A DNA stretch of 36,298 nucleotides from Kordiimonadales bacterium (GCA_015485385.1 WFTS01000012.1:1-36298), one strand, 5' to 3'. Positions 8,547 through 18,197 are shown, numbered from the stretch's first letter. Numbers and translations are program-made. The notes: generated by a model not told the origin, from the letters alone.

Positions 8547-8768
8547 AGGCTCGTTTGTAAAACTATATATTGTAAAATTTTGCGGCCAACCACCAAGATA
8601 TGCCACGCAGCCAACCGATCAAGGCCAAGTGCATTTTCGATTCGAAATCGCACAAATATTGGAAACGCAAACACGCCACAGCGACGTAGGTCCCAGAAAA
8701 TAAAGGGTAAAAGCCTATAAATACAGTAGAATTTCAACCAAAATCTACACGGTATACGACTGTGGCCC

Positions 8769-9548
8769 TTATTTCTTGAATATAGCGTTCAAATAGCCCG
8801 CGAGGCGAATCCCGCCCTTTGACATCTGGCTTTTGATCAAGGGTGTATGTTTATAAACATAATCCCATTTCAAAATGCCCGTGCTGTTGGCGTATATATC
8901 GCCCCGATAGCTGATCAATTCCTCAACCCAATCAACCGGTGTCGCCTTTTGCCACTCGGTAATCTGTGCAGGTTTGATCTTACGGTCCAAAAAGTTGGTC
9001 CATTCAGTGTAGGAAAGCCGCTTATGCTGGATCAAATGCTCGTCCCATACCCGGTGAAGGTTTGTTATTTGCTCAAACCAGACAACATCAATGCGGTTGC
9101 CGCCTTGATCTTCTGCATGGCCCGCATGCAAAGGCTGGTGCAAGTCCCCGATGATATGAATGATATAGCGCAGAGCAAGCGCCTTATCTTGCTTGCTGGC
9201 TGCTGGGTCCTTCAGGGTTGCCGAAAAACTGGCAAGGGCTGTCACAGCGTCCCCTGCCGGGTTCTTTTCGCTGTCTTTATAGCTTACACCGTCAGGCACA
9301 TTAACATAATGATACGGCGCGGCGGTCCGGCCAAAATATGGGTCTGGGCTTGCGCGCATTTCATCGGGCCATGTGGCGGCCTCAGCCATGAAATCATCCC
9401 CCAGAAGCGCCTCAACCGCTGCCAGCGCCTCGGGCGTCATATGGCGAAACGCCAGTTCAGCCACAACACGGTGCCCTGTGGGGCCAAAAGCAAATGCGCT
9501 TGTTGACACTGCCAAAAGAAGCGCCAACGCGCCCAGTATAATCCGCAT
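8769..9548 (-). CDS. Exported S1/P1-family nuclease
   Basis: Predicted zinc-dependent, single-strand-preferring nuclease and 3'-nucleotidase acting in the periplasm or outside the cell; 259 residues with a signal peptide likely cut after Ala20 (SAFA|FGPTGH). The family's metal ligands are visible in order: GHR (mature His6), TWPDE, PYHYVN, HIIGDLHQPLHAGHAEDQGGN and NLHRVWDEH. In the family the mature N-terminus is normally Trp1, whose amine and carbonyl hold zinc; here it would be Phe1, with His6 kept in register. The gene lies 38 bases downstream of deoB in the same direction, so it appears to be the last gene of the nucleoside uptake operon, which supports a role in feeding on extracellular RNA or DNA. 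A 518-bp gap without a clear terminator follows. Confidence 0.9.
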   Translation of the reverse strand: MRIILGALALLLAVSTSAFAFGPTGHRVVAELAFRHMTPEALAAVEALLGDDFMAEAATWPDEMRASPDPYFGRTAAPYHYVNVPDGVSYKDSEKNPAGDAVTALASFSATLKDPAASKQDKALALRYIIHIIGDLHQPLHAGHAEDQGGNRIDVVWFEQITNLHRVWDEHLIQHKRLSYTEWTNFLDRKIKPAQITEWQKATPVDWVEELISYRGDIYANSTGILKWDYVYKHTPLIKSQMSKGGIRLAGYLNAIFKK

Positions 9549-9586
9549 AATATCCTCCGCTTGATGATCATTATTTGATTTGATTA

Positions 9587-10804
9587 TTAAAGAGCGCTTT
9601 CACCATATTCTAAAGGTGCAATCCCCAAATGGTTCGCCACCGTTTGTCCAATATCAGCAAAGCTTTTGCGCGCGCCAGCACTGCCTGGCTTTAAGTTTGG
9701 GCCATACGCCACAAAAGGGATATATTCCCGAGTATGGTCAGAACCGGGCCACGTTGGATCACAGCCGTGATCCGCGGTTAGGATAACAATATCATCCGCG
9801 CGCATCCCCTTTAAAAAGTCCGGCAGCAGTTTATCAAAATATTCCAGCGCTGATGCATAACCCGCCACATTGCGCCGATGCCCAAATGACTGGTCAAAAT
9901 CAACAAAATTCACGAAGGTCAGCGACCCATCAGCCGCGCTTTCCTGCATCGACATTGAGGCAGCAAACAGCCCATCAAGTCCGTACGCCTTGATCTTTTT
10001 GGTCAGGCCTTTATGGGCAAATATATCCGCGATTTTGCCGACCGAAATCACCTCACGCCCCGCAGCTTCAAGCTTTTCCAACAAAGTGGGCTTGGGCGGC
10101 GGCGTCGCCAAATCACGGCGATTGGTCGTGCGCTCAAAAACACCGTTTTCACCCACAAATGGCCGCGCGATCACTCGTCCGATTTCATATCTGTCGACCA
10201 GCTCGCGCGCCACCGCGCAAACTTCATACAGCCGTTCAAGCCCGAAATGCTTTTCGTGCGCCGCAATCTGAAACACACTGTCGCTTGAGGTATAAACAAT
10301 CGGCTTGCCGGTGGCGATATGCTCGTCCCCGAGTTCCTCAAGGATCACAGTACCAGAAGCCGCTTTGTTGCCAAGCACACCCGGCAGATCACAGCGTTTG
10401 CACAAGGCGTCCAGCAGTTCAGGGGGGAAACTTGGATAGTCGGGCGGGAAATATCCCCAGTCAAACATCACTGGAACACCGGCCATTTCCCAGTGACCAG
10501 AGGGAGTATCCTTGCCAGCCGACATTTCTGCACAAGCCGCATAAAGCCCTGTTGCATCGCCTTCAATCTCTAACCCTTTTGGGACAGACCCTGTGGCAAT
10601 CTCTGCCGCGAGGCCTAACCCCAAGCGTGCCATGTTTGGCAAAGATAAAGGCCCAGCCTTCGGGCGATCATCCCCGGTATTGCCGTCAGCACACCAGCGA
10701 GCGATATGGCCAAAGGTATCAGCGCCAACATCGCCAAATTTTTCAGCGTCCGGCGCTGCCCCGATGCCAAAACTGTCTAGGACCAGAATATATGCGCGTG
10801 CCAT
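9587..10804 (-). CDS. deoB: Phosphopentomutase
   Basis: Interconverts (deoxy)ribose 1-phosphate and 5-phosphate, linking nucleoside phosphorolysis to central metabolism; cytoplasmic, Mn-dependent. The 405-residue protein has the alkaline-phosphatase-fold signs of Deo[14 protein letters not shown] at the N-terminus, [30 protein letters not shown], and the C-terminal metal site [23 protein letters not shown]. The length is usual. It starts four bases after the deoA stop, consistent with one transcript. It receives the sugar phosphates released by DeoA here and PunA on the divergent unit. No deoC (deoxyribose-phosphate aldolase) is in the window, so the next step is encoded elsewhere or absent. 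Confidence 0.96.
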   Translation of the reverse strand: MARAYILVLDSFGIGAAPDAEKFGDVGADTFGHIARWCADGNTGDDRPKAGPLSLPNMARLGLGLAAEIATGSVPKGLEIEGDATGLYAACAEMSAGKDTPSGHWEMAGVPVMFDWGYFPPDYPSFPPELLDALCKRCDLPGVLGNKAASGTVILEELGDEHIATGKPIVYTSSDSVFQIAAHEKHFGLERLYEVCAVARELVDRYEIGRVIARPFVGENGVFERTTNRRDLATPPPKPTLLEKLEAAGREVISVGKIADIFAHKGLTKKIKAYGLDGLFAASMSMQESAADGSLTFVNFVDFDQSFGHRRNVAGYASALEYFDKLLPDFLKGMRADDIVILTADHGCDPTWPGSDHTREYIPFVAYGPNLKPGSAGARKSFADIGQTVANHLGIAPLEYGESAL

Positions 10805-10808
10805 CCGT

Positions 10809-12152
10809 CTATCCCTTGATAATTTCTGCTGTTACCGGCGCAAGCTTAGGGGCCTCGCGTCCAATAGTGACCGCCCCTTGCACCGCAGCCACCGCCGCAT
10901 CGGCCGCTTCATCAGATGCAGCATACACCATTGCAAGCGGTTGGTCTTCCTCTAGGCTGTCACCAATTTGGCATAGTCCCGTAAAGCCAACACGGTGATC
11001 AATATCTTGCGACGGATCGGTGCGGCCCCCGCCGAGCGCCACCACCGCCATGCCAATATCACGGGTTTCCATCGCCTGCACATAACCCCGCGCCTCAGCT
11101 AGGATAGGCTTCACCACCGGAGCAAAGTCCAAATAATTTTGGTGCTTCTCCATGAAGTCTGTTGGCCCACCTTGGGCCGCAACCATTTTCCCAAAAATTT
11201 CTGCTGCTCGGCCCGATGTCAGGGCAGTCTCGGCGGCGGAGCGCGCTGCCTCCACATCAGCCTGCGCCCCCGAAAGCGCCAGCATATGCGCGGCCAAATC
11301 AAGTGTCACATCCAAAAGACGAGGGTCAGCGGCCTTGGGGTGTGTTAAAAAAACAATCGTTTCCAGTACTTCGACCGCGTTGCCCGCTGTGCGCCCTAGC
11401 ACTTGGTTCATATCTGTCAGCAAGGCCGTTGTTGGAGTGCCCGCAGCGGAGGCAACCCGCACGATATTTTCTGCCAATGTGCGCGCTTTATCTTGGCTGT
11501 TCATAAATGCGCCATTGCCGAATTTCACGTCCATCACCAAAGCGTTCAGCCCGGCAGCTAATTTCTTAGACAGAATAGAGGCGGTGATAAGCGGAACGCT
11601 TTCAACGGTGGCGGTTACATCTCGGATGCCGTAAAAGCGTTTGTCTGCGGGGGCAAGGTCGCCAGTTTGGCCAATGATAGAACAGCCAATGGTTTTAACG
11701 ATCTCGGCGAACCTATCAATGCTTGGGTATGGATCATAGCCCGGAATAGCCTCAAATTTATCGAGCGTGCCGCCAGTATGGCCCAAACCGCGCCCTGAAA
11801 TCATCGGCACCAAACCACCACAAGCCGCCACAATCGGCGCCAACATCAGGCTTACTTTATCGCCCACACCACCGGTGGAATGTTTGTCGGTAATAGGGGC
11901 GTCGGCCTCTAAGCCGTACTTGACCCAATTGATAACATCACCACTGTCGCGCATGGCCAGCGTTAAAGCGGCGCCCTCAGCCGGGGTCATACCGCGAAAA
12001 AAAACCGCCATCGCAAAAGCCGAAAGCTGCGCGTCAGTCACACCGCCGTTCGTTATACCGTCCACAAATAGCTGGATATCCTTATCCGAGACAATGCCGC
12101 CCTCGCGTTTGGTGCGGATCACTTCCTGCGGAAGGAAAACAGATGTACTCAT
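10809..12152 (-). CDS. deoA: Thymidine phosphorylase
   Basis: Splits thymidine or deoxyuridine with phosphate into base and 2-deoxyribose 1-phosphate. The 447-residue length fits the gammaproteobacterial-type DeoA. Signs: [22 protein letters not shown] at the start, the phosphate-binding [13 protein letters not shown] (about residues 84-96), [22 protein letters not shown], and [21 protein letters not shown]. Its product uracil or thymine is the ligand type of RutR, and uracil is the substrate of Upp encoded on the facing unit. It starts three bases after the cdd stop. Confidence 0.96.
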   Translation of the reverse strand: MSTSVFLPQEVIRTKREGGIVSDKDIQLFVDGITNGGVTDAQLSAFAMAVFFRGMTPAEGAALTLAMRDSGDVINWVKYGLEADAPITDKHSTGGVGDKVSLMLAPIVAACGGLVPMISGRGLGHTGGTLDKFEAIPGYDPYPSIDRFAEIVKTIGCSIIGQTGDLAPADKRFYGIRDVTATVESVPLITASILSKKLAAGLNALVMDVKFGNGAFMNSQDKARTLAENIVRVASAAGTPTTALLTDMNQVLGRTAGNAVEVLETIVFLTHPKAADPRLLDVTLDLAAHMLALSGAQADVEAARSAAETALTSGRAAEIFGKMVAAQGGPTDFMEKHQNYLDFAPVVKPILAEARGYVQAMETRDIGMAVVALGGGRTDPSQDIDHRVGFTGLCQIGDSLEEDQPLAMVYAASDEAADAAVAAVQGAVTIGREAPKLAPVTAEIIKG

Positions 12153-12155
12153 ACT

Positions 12156-12578
12156 TTAACTCCGGATTCTGTCGACATTTTCAGGACCAAAGCTAAAAGG
12201 CAGCAGGTCTGCGCTATTGGTCTCAAGAAGAATATTCCCCCGTTGATCACATATGGTGATGGGGATACCTGTTCGGCCACTAAATTCACGCAGTTTTTGG
12301 CGGCACCCTCCACACGGCGTACATAGATGCTCGCCCGGCCCTACCACGACCAGATGTTTCACCCTACTGCCCCCAGAGAGCACCATATTGCCGATCGCCG
12401 TTGCCTCGGCACATTGTCCAAGTGGATAGGCTGCATTTTCAATATTACAGCCAGCATATATTGCGTCGTCGTTCGCCAAAAGTGCCGCCCCGACCGGATG
12501 GTTTGAATAAGGCGCATAGGCTTTTTCAAGCGCAGCGACCGCAGCCGCAATAAGTTCTGCGCGATGATCAGTCATCAT
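12156..12578 (-). CDS. cdd: Cytidine deaminase
   Basis: Deaminates cytidine and deoxycytidine to uridine and deoxyuridine, feeding DeoA and Upp. A short, tetrameric-type enzyme of 140 residues. The zinc site is complete: CAEATAI for the first Cys and catalytic Glu, and PCGGCRQ for the two other Cys ligands. Two ATG codons are adjacent (12578 and 12575); AGGAG at 12583-12587 sits 4 and 7 bases before them, so the second is at least as likely. It follows the second permease gene by 20 bases. Confidence 0.96.
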   Translation of the reverse strand: MMTDHRAELIAAAVAALEKAYAPYSNHPVGAALLANDDAIYAGCNIENAAYPLGQCAEATAIGNMVLSGGSRVKHLVVVGPGEHLCTPCGGCRQKLREFSGRTGIPITICDQRGNILLETNSADLLPFSFGPENVDRIRS

Positions 12579-12598
12579 GTTGCTCCTGCTGTGGCATT

Positions 12599-13573
12599 TT
12601 AATGGTCTTTTTCATAGGGGATACCGCTGGCGCGCGGGGCCTGAATTTTCCCGACAAAGCCCGCCAAAATGATCACCGTCAACACATAAGGCAGCATGAT
12701 CGTAAACTGCACAGGGATTTCGCCAATAAGAGGCAGCGAAACGCCCTGCAAACGGCCTTGAAGCGCATCAACAAAGCCGAACAGCAGGCACGCAAGCAAT
12801 GTCGGCACCGGTTTCCATTTCCCAAAGATCATCGCTGCCAGCGCAAGGAAGCCCTTCCCCGCCGACATATCACGGATAAACCCAGCCCCAAGCCCGGTTG
12901 ATAGAACTGTCCCCGCCAGCCCGCACAGTATGCCTGCAATTATAATCGCTTGATACCTAAGAGCAGCCACAGAAATACCTGCCGTATCAACGGCCTCAGG
13001 GTTCTCACCCACCGCGCGAAGCCGAAGCCCAAAACGCGTTTTGTAAAGCATCCATGCCACCGCCGGCACCAAAAATACCGTCATATAAGTGATCAAATTA
13101 TGACCGGAAATAATCTCGCTATAGAGCGCACCCAAAACCGGCACATCCTTTAAGGTATCTGCAAACGGCAAGCTTATCGCGCTAAACCGGCTTTCGTCGG
13201 TCAACAGGGGTGTCTGCCCTCCGCGCTGGAACCAAAAGTTCGCAAGCGTTGGGGCCAGCCCCGCCACCGCAATATTGATCGCCATGCCCGATACAATTTG
13301 GTTGCCGCGCTGGCTGATAGACACATAGCCGTGCAACAGCGAAAGCGCCACAGAGGCCCCAATGCCCGCAGCCAAACCCGGCCACGGGGACCCTGTTACC
13401 GCAGCCGCCGCAGCCGCCGCAAAGGCCGCAGCCAGCATCTTGCCTTCCAAGCCAATATCCACCACGCCGCCGCGTTCAGCCACAAGGCCAGCCAGCGCCG
13501 CCAAGATTAAGGGCGTTGCAATGCGTAAGGTCGAATCTGCTAACAGTGTCAGATCAGCGAGAAACTCCATCAT
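12599..13573 (-). CDS. Nucleoside ABC transporter permease (second)
   Basis: Integral inner-membrane permease of 324 residues in the BPD_transp_2 family, as in the NupQ/YufQ subunits of BMP-type nucleoside importers. About eight to ten hydrophobic segments are visible, with AERGGVVDIGLEGKMLAAAFAAA and the family loop LRAVGENPEAVDTAGISV that contacts the ATPase. Its start overlaps the stop of the first permease as ATGA (13570-13573), indicating translational coupling. ATG is doubled (13573 and 13570). Confidence 0.92.
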   Translation of the reverse strand: MMEFLADLTLLADSTLRIATPLILAALAGLVAERGGVVDIGLEGKMLAAAFAAAAAAAVTGSPWPGLAAGIGASVALSLLHGYVSISQRGNQIVSGMAINIAVAGLAPTLANFWFQRGGQTPLLTDESRFSAISLPFADTLKDVPVLGALYSEIISGHNLITYMTVFLVPAVAWMLYKTRFGLRLRAVGENPEAVDTAGISVAALRYQAIIIAGILCGLAGTVLSTGLGAGFIRDMSAGKGFLALAAMIFGKWKPVPTLLACLLFGFVDALQGRLQGVSLPLIGEIPVQFTIMLPYVLTVIILAGFVGKIQAPRASGIPYEKDH

Positions 13574-14694
13574 TTGGTCTCTCCTTCACCAACAGCGTTT
13601 CGCCGCGAAAGCGCAAAAATTTTGGCAAGCATCCCCTTAAACAAATAGGGCATAGCCCCTGCGAACAGAATAACCAACCCCTGCACCATGACGATCACAT
13701 CATTGGTAATGGTTGAGATTTCAAACCCGATTTCAGAGCCGCCCTGATACAAAGCACCGAACAACAGCGACGCGATAACAATACCAATGGGGTGATTGCG
13801 CCCCATAAAAGCAACCGCAATACCAACAAAGCCGTAGCCTTGTGTGAAGCCGCCCACCAAACGGTGTTGATCCCCTAAAAGCTCGTTCAAGCCCATAAGT
13901 CCGGCCAATGCGCCCGAGATCATCATCGCCATAATGGTCATTTTCGAAACACTGATACCGCCAAATCGTGCAGCCTCTGGATTTTGTCCCACCACGCGCA
14001 ATTCATAGCCAAATCGTGTGCGCCACAATAAAAACCAAACACCGACCGCGCATACTAGCGCGATCAAAAGCGAAACATTCATCGGGCCTTCTTCAAAGTT
14101 AATCCCAATTCCTGCCAGAAGTTCGTGAATACCCATCAAGCTCGCCGCCTCGGGGAAATCAGCGCTTTCAGGCATCTGCCCGCCGGGACGCTGTAATGGC
14201 CCCACAAGAAAATAGGCTAAAAGTGCAGAGGCGATAAAATTAAACATGATGGTGGTGATAACAATGTGGCTGCCTCGCTTGGCTTGCAAATACGCCGGGA
14301 TATAGGCCCATGCGGCCCCAAACAAGGCCGAGCCAACAATAGCCGCCAGAACCGATACCACGGGCGAGAAATCGCCGACTAAAAAGACAGCAAATGTCAG
14401 CCCTAGCCCGCCTATCATGGCCTGCCCTTCACCGCCAATATTAAAGTGCCCAGCATGAAATGCCAGCGACACGGCAAGGCCGGTGAAGATAAAATTAGTG
14501 GCATAATAAAAAGTATAGCTAATCCCTTCCTCGAACCCAAATGCGCCTTCGATCAAAAGCGATAACACCTCAATTGGGCTTTCCCCCATCGCCAAAACCA
14601 CGAGGCCTGAGACAACAAAGGCTGCACATAAATTTAGGATCGGCAAAAGAATACCATCCGCCCACCAAGGCATTTTCTGCGCCGTAAAAGCCAT
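13570..14694 (-). CDS. Nucleoside ABC transporter permease (first)
   Basis: Integral inner-membrane permease of 374 residues, NupP/YufP-like partner of the following permease. Seen: several hydrophobic helices, FHAGHFNIGGEGQAMIGGLG, and the ATPase-contact loop LRVVGQNPEAARFGGISVSK, nearly the same as in its partner, as expected for a heterodimer. The start overlaps the ATPase stop by one base (TGATG at 14692-14696). Confidence 0.92.
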   Translation of the reverse strand: MAFTAQKMPWWADGILLPILNLCAAFVVSGLVVLAMGESPIEVLSLLIEGAFGFEEGISYTFYYATNFIFTGLAVSLAFHAGHFNIGGEGQAMIGGLGLTFAVFLVGDFSPVVSVLAAIVGSALFGAAWAYIPAYLQAKRGSHIVITTIMFNFIASALLAYFLVGPLQRPGGQMPESADFPEAASLMGIHELLAGIGINFEEGPMNVSLLIALVCAVGVWFLLWRTRFGYELRVVGQNPEAARFGGISVSKMTIMAMMISGALAGLMGLNELLGDQHRLVGGFTQGYGFVGIAVAFMGRNHPIGIVIASLLFGALYQGGSEIGFEISTITNDVIVMVQGLVILFAGAMPYLFKGMLAKIFALSRRNAVGEGETK

Positions 14695-16307
14695 CAGCTT
14701 GCCTCCTGTGAAGATGCGGGCAAGGTGCTTGCGCCGTCGTTTGAAGATGTGGGTATGGCGCTTACGCTGTCGTTGCTTTGGCGCTGCCCTGCCATCATCA
14801 GACCAAGCGTTTTCTCATCCGCCTCCTCTGTTGGCATGGTGCCAATAATTTCGCCCTCGCACATCACCGCGATCCGGTCAGAGATCGCCAGCAATTCATC
14901 CAAATCAGCCGAGACAACCAGTAACGCCTTTCCTGCGTTTCTAAGTTCCGTGATTTGATCATGAATTTTGGTCACCGCCCCAATATCCACGCCGCGTGTG
15001 GGTTGGCCGATCACCAGCAATTGTGGCGACCGCGCAATTTCCCGTGCGATCACAATCTTCTGCTGGTTCCCTCCCGAAAAGGAGCCAATATTTAAACCCG
15101 GATTGCGCGGCCGCACGTCTTGACTTTCAAAATAGTCTTCGGCGCGGTCTGCTATATCCTTGAGTTTCAACACGCCGTGTGCCGAAAAGTCCGGTTCACG
15201 TTGATATCCAAGAATAATATTTTCGCGCGCCGACATGGTCTCAACCACGCCTGTTTTCAGCCTGTCTTCTGCCACATGGGCCATGCCCATGCGCCGGAGC
15301 GCTATTGGGTCTTGCATATGGCTTGGACTGTTGGTCGTTTCACCTGCGAAACGTATTTCGCCGTCACTGATCTGTCTCAGCCCTGTGACAACTTCCAAAA
15401 GCTCGGTCTGACCATTGCCTGCGACGCCTGCAATCCCCAGAACTTCGCCGTCCCGAACCTCAAACGACACCGCCTTCAGCGCCTTCTGTCCTTGGCTATT
15501 AAAGCAGCTAACACCTGATAGAATAAGCCTTTCAGCATCATCGGCATGTTTTTCGCGCGCCACTTCGCGCACCACTACGCTGCCAACCATCAGTTCAGCC
15601 AATTCAGCAGACGATGTTTGTGCCGTAACACGCCGCGCCACCAGCTTACCTGCGCGGATAACGGTTACATCATCTGTCACAGCCATAATTTCATGCAATT
15701 TATGGGTTACGAACAAGATAGTTTTACCTTGCTCTTTCAATAGCTTAACCAAAGCAAACAACTGTTCGCACTCTTGCGGAGTTAAAACCGCTGTCGGTTC
15801 GTCCAATATTAATATTTCAGCACCTTTATAAAGGGCTTTCAAAATTTCCGCGCGTTGACGGACCCCAACAGCCAGATGTTCGACCGGCTCATCAAGCGGT
15901 AGATCGAAGCCAAATTTTTCTTCCAGTTCCACCAAAGCTGCGCGGGCTTTAGCCTTGGCTTGGTCGAGGTTATGGCTACCTTCTGCGCCTAAGATGATAT
16001 TCTCAAGCACCGTGAAGGGTTCCACCAACATGAAATGCTGATGCACCATACCAACCCCGCGCGCCATAGCATCCGCAGGGTTGACGAACGAAACATGCTC
16101 GCCATTTACCAAAATATCACCAGAATTTGGCGCATAAAAGCCAAACAGCATTTTTAACAGTGTGGACTTGCCCGCACCATTTTCGCCGACAATGCCGTGT
16201 ACAGTACCGGCCTTGACCCGCAGACTAATTTGGTCATTGGCCCGCACGTCACCAAAGCGTTTGCTTAGGTCTCTTGTTTCAATAGCTAGGCTGGTCTTCC
16301 CGGTCAT
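14694..16307 (-). CDS. Nucleoside ABC transporter ATPase with two nucleotide-binding domains
   Basis: Cytoplasmic energy subunit of 537 residues, a fused double ATPase like NupO/YufO. First domain: Walker A GENGAGKST at residues 41-49, a degenerate signature LAVGVRQRAEIL, and Walker B ILILDEPTAVLTP. Second domain: degenerate Walker A GVAGNGQTELLE and a good signature SGGNQQKIVIARE, the usual pattern in sugar- and nucleoside-type double ATPases. The Ser/Asn-rich tail after about residue 510 (NDSVSAIPTSSNDGAST) is low complexity. It follows bmpA by 28 bases. Confidence 0.94.
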   Translation of the reverse strand: MTGKTSLAIETRDLSKRFGDVRANDQISLRVKAGTVHGIVGENGAGKSTLLKMLFGFYAPNSGDILVNGEHVSFVNPADAMARGVGMVHQHFMLVEPFTVLENIILGAEGSHNLDQAKAKARAALVELEEKFGFDLPLDEPVEHLAVGVRQRAEILKALYKGAEILILDEPTAVLTPQECEQLFALVKLLKEQGKTILFVTHKLHEIMAVTDDVTVIRAGKLVARRVTAQTSSAELAELMVGSVVVREVAREKHADDAERLILSGVSCFNSQGQKALKAVSFEVRDGEVLGIAGVAGNGQTELLEVVTGLRQISDGEIRFAGETTNSPSHMQDPIALRRMGMAHVAEDRLKTGVVETMSARENIILGYQREPDFSAHGVLKLKDIADRAEDYFESQDVRPRNPGLNIGSFSGGNQQKIVIAREIARSPQLLVIGQPTRGVDIGAVTKIHDQITELRNAGKALLVVSADLDELLAISDRIAVMCEGEIIGTMPTEEADEKTLGLMMAGQRQSNDSVSAIPTSSNDGASTLPASSQEAS

Positions 16308-16335
16308 AAACTCTCAGCGCCCTACAGATCATGGC

Positions 16336-17337
16336 CTAATGGCCAGCGTTACTGCCTTTGATATCACCGACAATAATTTCGCCACTGATAATTTTCGCTC
16401 GCGCGGCCTCAAGCTTGGCCTTCATGGCATCGTCGATCAGGCCTGCATTATGGTCGTCCATTGCATAATCAACGCCGCCGTCCTTGAGTGTCATCACGCG
16501 GTGCCCAGGCTTCCAAGTGCCGTCTTTTGCCTCTTGCATTGCTTGCAGTACGGCAAGATCCACACGCTTGAGCATGCTGGTTAAAACATAGCCCGGCGCC
16601 ACATGGTTTTGGTTGCTATCCACGCCGATCGCAAGCTTGCCGTTATCCTTTGCTGCCTGAATGACACCAAGCCCCGAAGGCCCAGCAGCCGAGAAAATAA
16701 TATCGACTCCGCGTGCATATTGTGATCGCGCCATTTCAGAGGCTTTGATTGGATCATTCCATGCCGTGGGCGTTGTTCCGACGTAATTTTCCACAAATTC
16801 CAAATTGTCGCGTACATACATCGCGCCTTGCCGGTATCCAGCCTCGAACCGGCGAATCAGAGGAATATCCATGCCGCCAATAAATCCAAGCTTATCAGAT
16901 TTGCTTTTCATAGCGGCGATCATGCCGACCAAAAATGAGCCTTCATTTTCTTTAAAGGTAATCGACTGAACATTGGGTAGATCCACAATCGCATCAATGA
17001 CAGTAAAGCGCATATTCGGGTATTTTCTAGCCACATTGCGCACCGCAACAGAATATCCAACCCCGACAGCCACGATTAAATCAGCCTTGCGGCGAGCGAA
17101 GCGCTTTAGGGCTTGCTCGTACTGGGTTTCGCTTGAGGGTTCAAAGTCACGGTACGGTATCCCATATTTGGCCTTAAAGGCTTCGGCACCATTTCGCGCG
17201 GCTTCGTTAAAGCTTTTATCGAATTTTCCGCCGATATCATACAATAATACAGGCTTAAAATCCGCAGCCAATACTGCGCTTGTCACCAGTAAACTGGCCA
17301 GCATAGTGCCAGCAATTGCCTTCAATAATTTCGTCAT
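16336..17337 (-). CDS. BMP-family periplasmic nucleoside-binding protein
   Basis: Substrate-binding subunit of the importer, related to PnrA/BmpA/Med proteins that bind purine and pyrimidine nucleosides. 333 residues from the ATG at 17337, which has GGGGAG at 17347-17352 and begins a clear cleaved signal peptide (ending VLAAD). There is no lipobox Cys, so a soluble periplasmic protein is expected rather than the lipoprotein of Gram-positives. Family segments: VLLYDIGGKFDKSFNEAA, SITFKENEGSFLVGMIAAM and GYRQGAMYV. It is the first gene of the eight-gene minus-strand run down to the nuclease. The promoter region shared with upp holds two RutR-like palindromes about 105-140 bases upstream. A 29-residue longer frame from 17424 spoils the signal peptide and is not used. 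Confidence 0.93.
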   Translation of the reverse strand: MTKLLKAIAGTMLASLLVTSAVLAADFKPVLLYDIGGKFDKSFNEAARNGAEAFKAKYGIPYRDFEPSSETQYEQALKRFARRKADLIVAVGVGYSVAVRNVARKYPNMRFTVIDAIVDLPNVQSITFKENEGSFLVGMIAAMKSKSDKLGFIGGMDIPLIRRFEAGYRQGAMYVRDNLEFVENYVGTTPTAWNDPIKASEMARSQYARGVDIIFSAAGPSGLGVIQAAKDNGKLAIGVDSNQNHVAPGYVLTSMLKRVDLAVLQAMQEAKDGTWKPGHRVMTLKDGGVDYAMDDHNAGLIDDAMKAKLEAARAKIISGEIIVGDIKGSNAGH

Positions 17338-17440
17338 GCACCTACACTCCCCGATGCTATAAAATCCGTTGCAGCCTTTATGCCCCGTTTCTACAGTCCT
17401 GCGCAAGGGAACCAGAGCAAACATGCTGCGTCAACCATTT

Positions 17441-17456
17441 TTGACTATTTGGTCAG
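17441..17456. promoter_or_regulatory. RutR-like operator between bmpA and upp, site C
   Basis: TTGACTATTTGGTCAG agrees with the RutR consensus TTGACCANNTGGTCAA at 12 of its 14 defined positions, the best match in the window. It lies 104 bases from the bmpA start and 91 bases before the upp start, in the middle of the divergent promoter region. Confidence 0.7.
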
Positions 17457-17462
17457 GATTAG

Positions 17463-17478
17463 TTGACCCGACTGTCAG
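17463..17478. promoter_or_regulatory. RutR-like operator between bmpA and upp, site D
   Basis: TTGACCCGACTGTCAG agrees with the RutR consensus at 10 of 14 defined positions and keeps the perfect TGAC-N6-GTCA frame. It starts 22 bases after site C, about two helical turns, and both sites are followed by GATT. A possible upp promoter (TCGACA 17486-17491, 17 bases, TACTAA 17509-17514) lies just downstream. Confidence 0.65.
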
Positions 17479-17546
17479 GATTCAATCGACATTTGCTAAA
17501 ATTCAAATTACTAAGAAACTAGTTAGGGTTCCACAGGGATAGAAAA

Positions 17547-18197
17547 ATGACCTCTAAAGCCGCTGCCAAAGTCACAGTCGTTGACCACCCACTGGTGCAA
17601 CATAAATTAACGCTGCTCCGCCGCAAAGAAGCCAGCACGGCTGAATTCAGAAAATTGCTGCGCGAAATTGGGCTTTTCCTTGGATATGAGGCGCTACGCG
17701 ACCTCCCTATCGGCAAAATTCAAATTGAAACGCCGGTTTGTGCGATGGAGGCTCCGGTGCTTGCTGGCAAGAAACTGACATTCATTTCCGTGCTGCGCGC
17801 AGGAGATGGCCTCTTGGGCCCCATGCTTGATCTGGTGCCGTCGGCGCGGGTTGGCCAAATTGGCTTGGCACGCAACGAAGAAACCCTTCAGCCTGAAAAA
17901 TATTTCTTCAAAGTCCCTAAAGATACCGCCTCAAGGGTGAATATTGTTTTGGACCCAATGCTCGCCACCGGCCATTCAGCCATCCGAGCTGTGCAAGAAA
18001 TGAAAGATATTGGTGCAAAGGACGTTCGTTTTGTTTGCCTCCTTGCGGCCCCTGAGGGTATTAAGGAATTTACCGAGGCACATCCTGATGTGCCAGTTGT
18101 CACGGCGTCTATCGACGAAAGGCTGAACGAGAAAGCCTATATCGTACCGGGGCTGGGGGATGCGGGTGACCGTATATTTGGAACAAAAGGGGTTTAA
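17547..18197 (+). CDS. upp: Uracil phosphoribosyltransferase
   Basis: Makes UMP from uracil and PRPP in pyrimidine salvage; cytoplasmic. The 216-residue protein has family segments [27 protein letters not shown], the PRPP-binding [13 protein letters not shown] (about residues 133-145) and the C-terminal [13 protein letters not shown] that recognises uracil. A GGG/AGGGATAG stretch precedes the ATG. It is the first gene of the plus-strand salvage unit and shares its promoter region with the nucleoside importer operon. Confidence 0.97.
   Translation: MTSKAAAKVTVVDHPLVQHKLTLLRRKEASTAEFRKLLREIGLFLGYEALRDLPIGKIQIETPVCAMEAPVLAGKKLTFISVLRAGDGLLGPMLDLVPSARVGQIGLARNEETLQPEKYFFKVPKDTASRVNIVLDPMLATGHSAIRAVQEMKDIGAKDVRFVCLLAAPEGIKEFTEAHPDVPVVTASIDERLNEKAYIVPGLGDAGDRIFGTKGV

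Larger units (their letters stand above)
8251..8768 (-). promoter_or_regulatory. 518-bp leader of the TonB receptor
   Basis: No convincing gene lies here; the short open frames have no family look or good ribosome sites. The region holds two perfect TGAC-N6-GTCA palindromes (8443, 8533), one near-match (8501), and two related 21-base stretches at 8255-8275 and 8484-8504 (16 of 21 identical) that both include TCCTGAC. The second palindrome and the first both begin with TTGACA when read towards the receptor. A TATAGT (-10-like) lies about 30 bases beyond the 8443 site in the direction of the receptor, but I cannot fix the promoter. Confidence 0.6.

Noticed and set aside
8483-8737. An 84-codon minus-strand frame in the receptor leader
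   Set aside because: No ribosome site, no recognisable domain, and it overlaps the palindromes.
8847-9506. A 219-codon open frame on the plus strand
   Set aside because: Antisense to the S1/P1 nuclease, which has all metal motifs.
10159-10998. A 279-codon open frame on the plus strand
   Set aside because: Antisense to deoB and deoA, both clearly intact; low-complexity Arg/Pro-rich translation.
17338-17424. A 29-residue longer start for the BMP protein
   Set aside because: It would place an Arg/His-rich stretch before a good signal peptide, and the 17337 start has its own GGGGAG.
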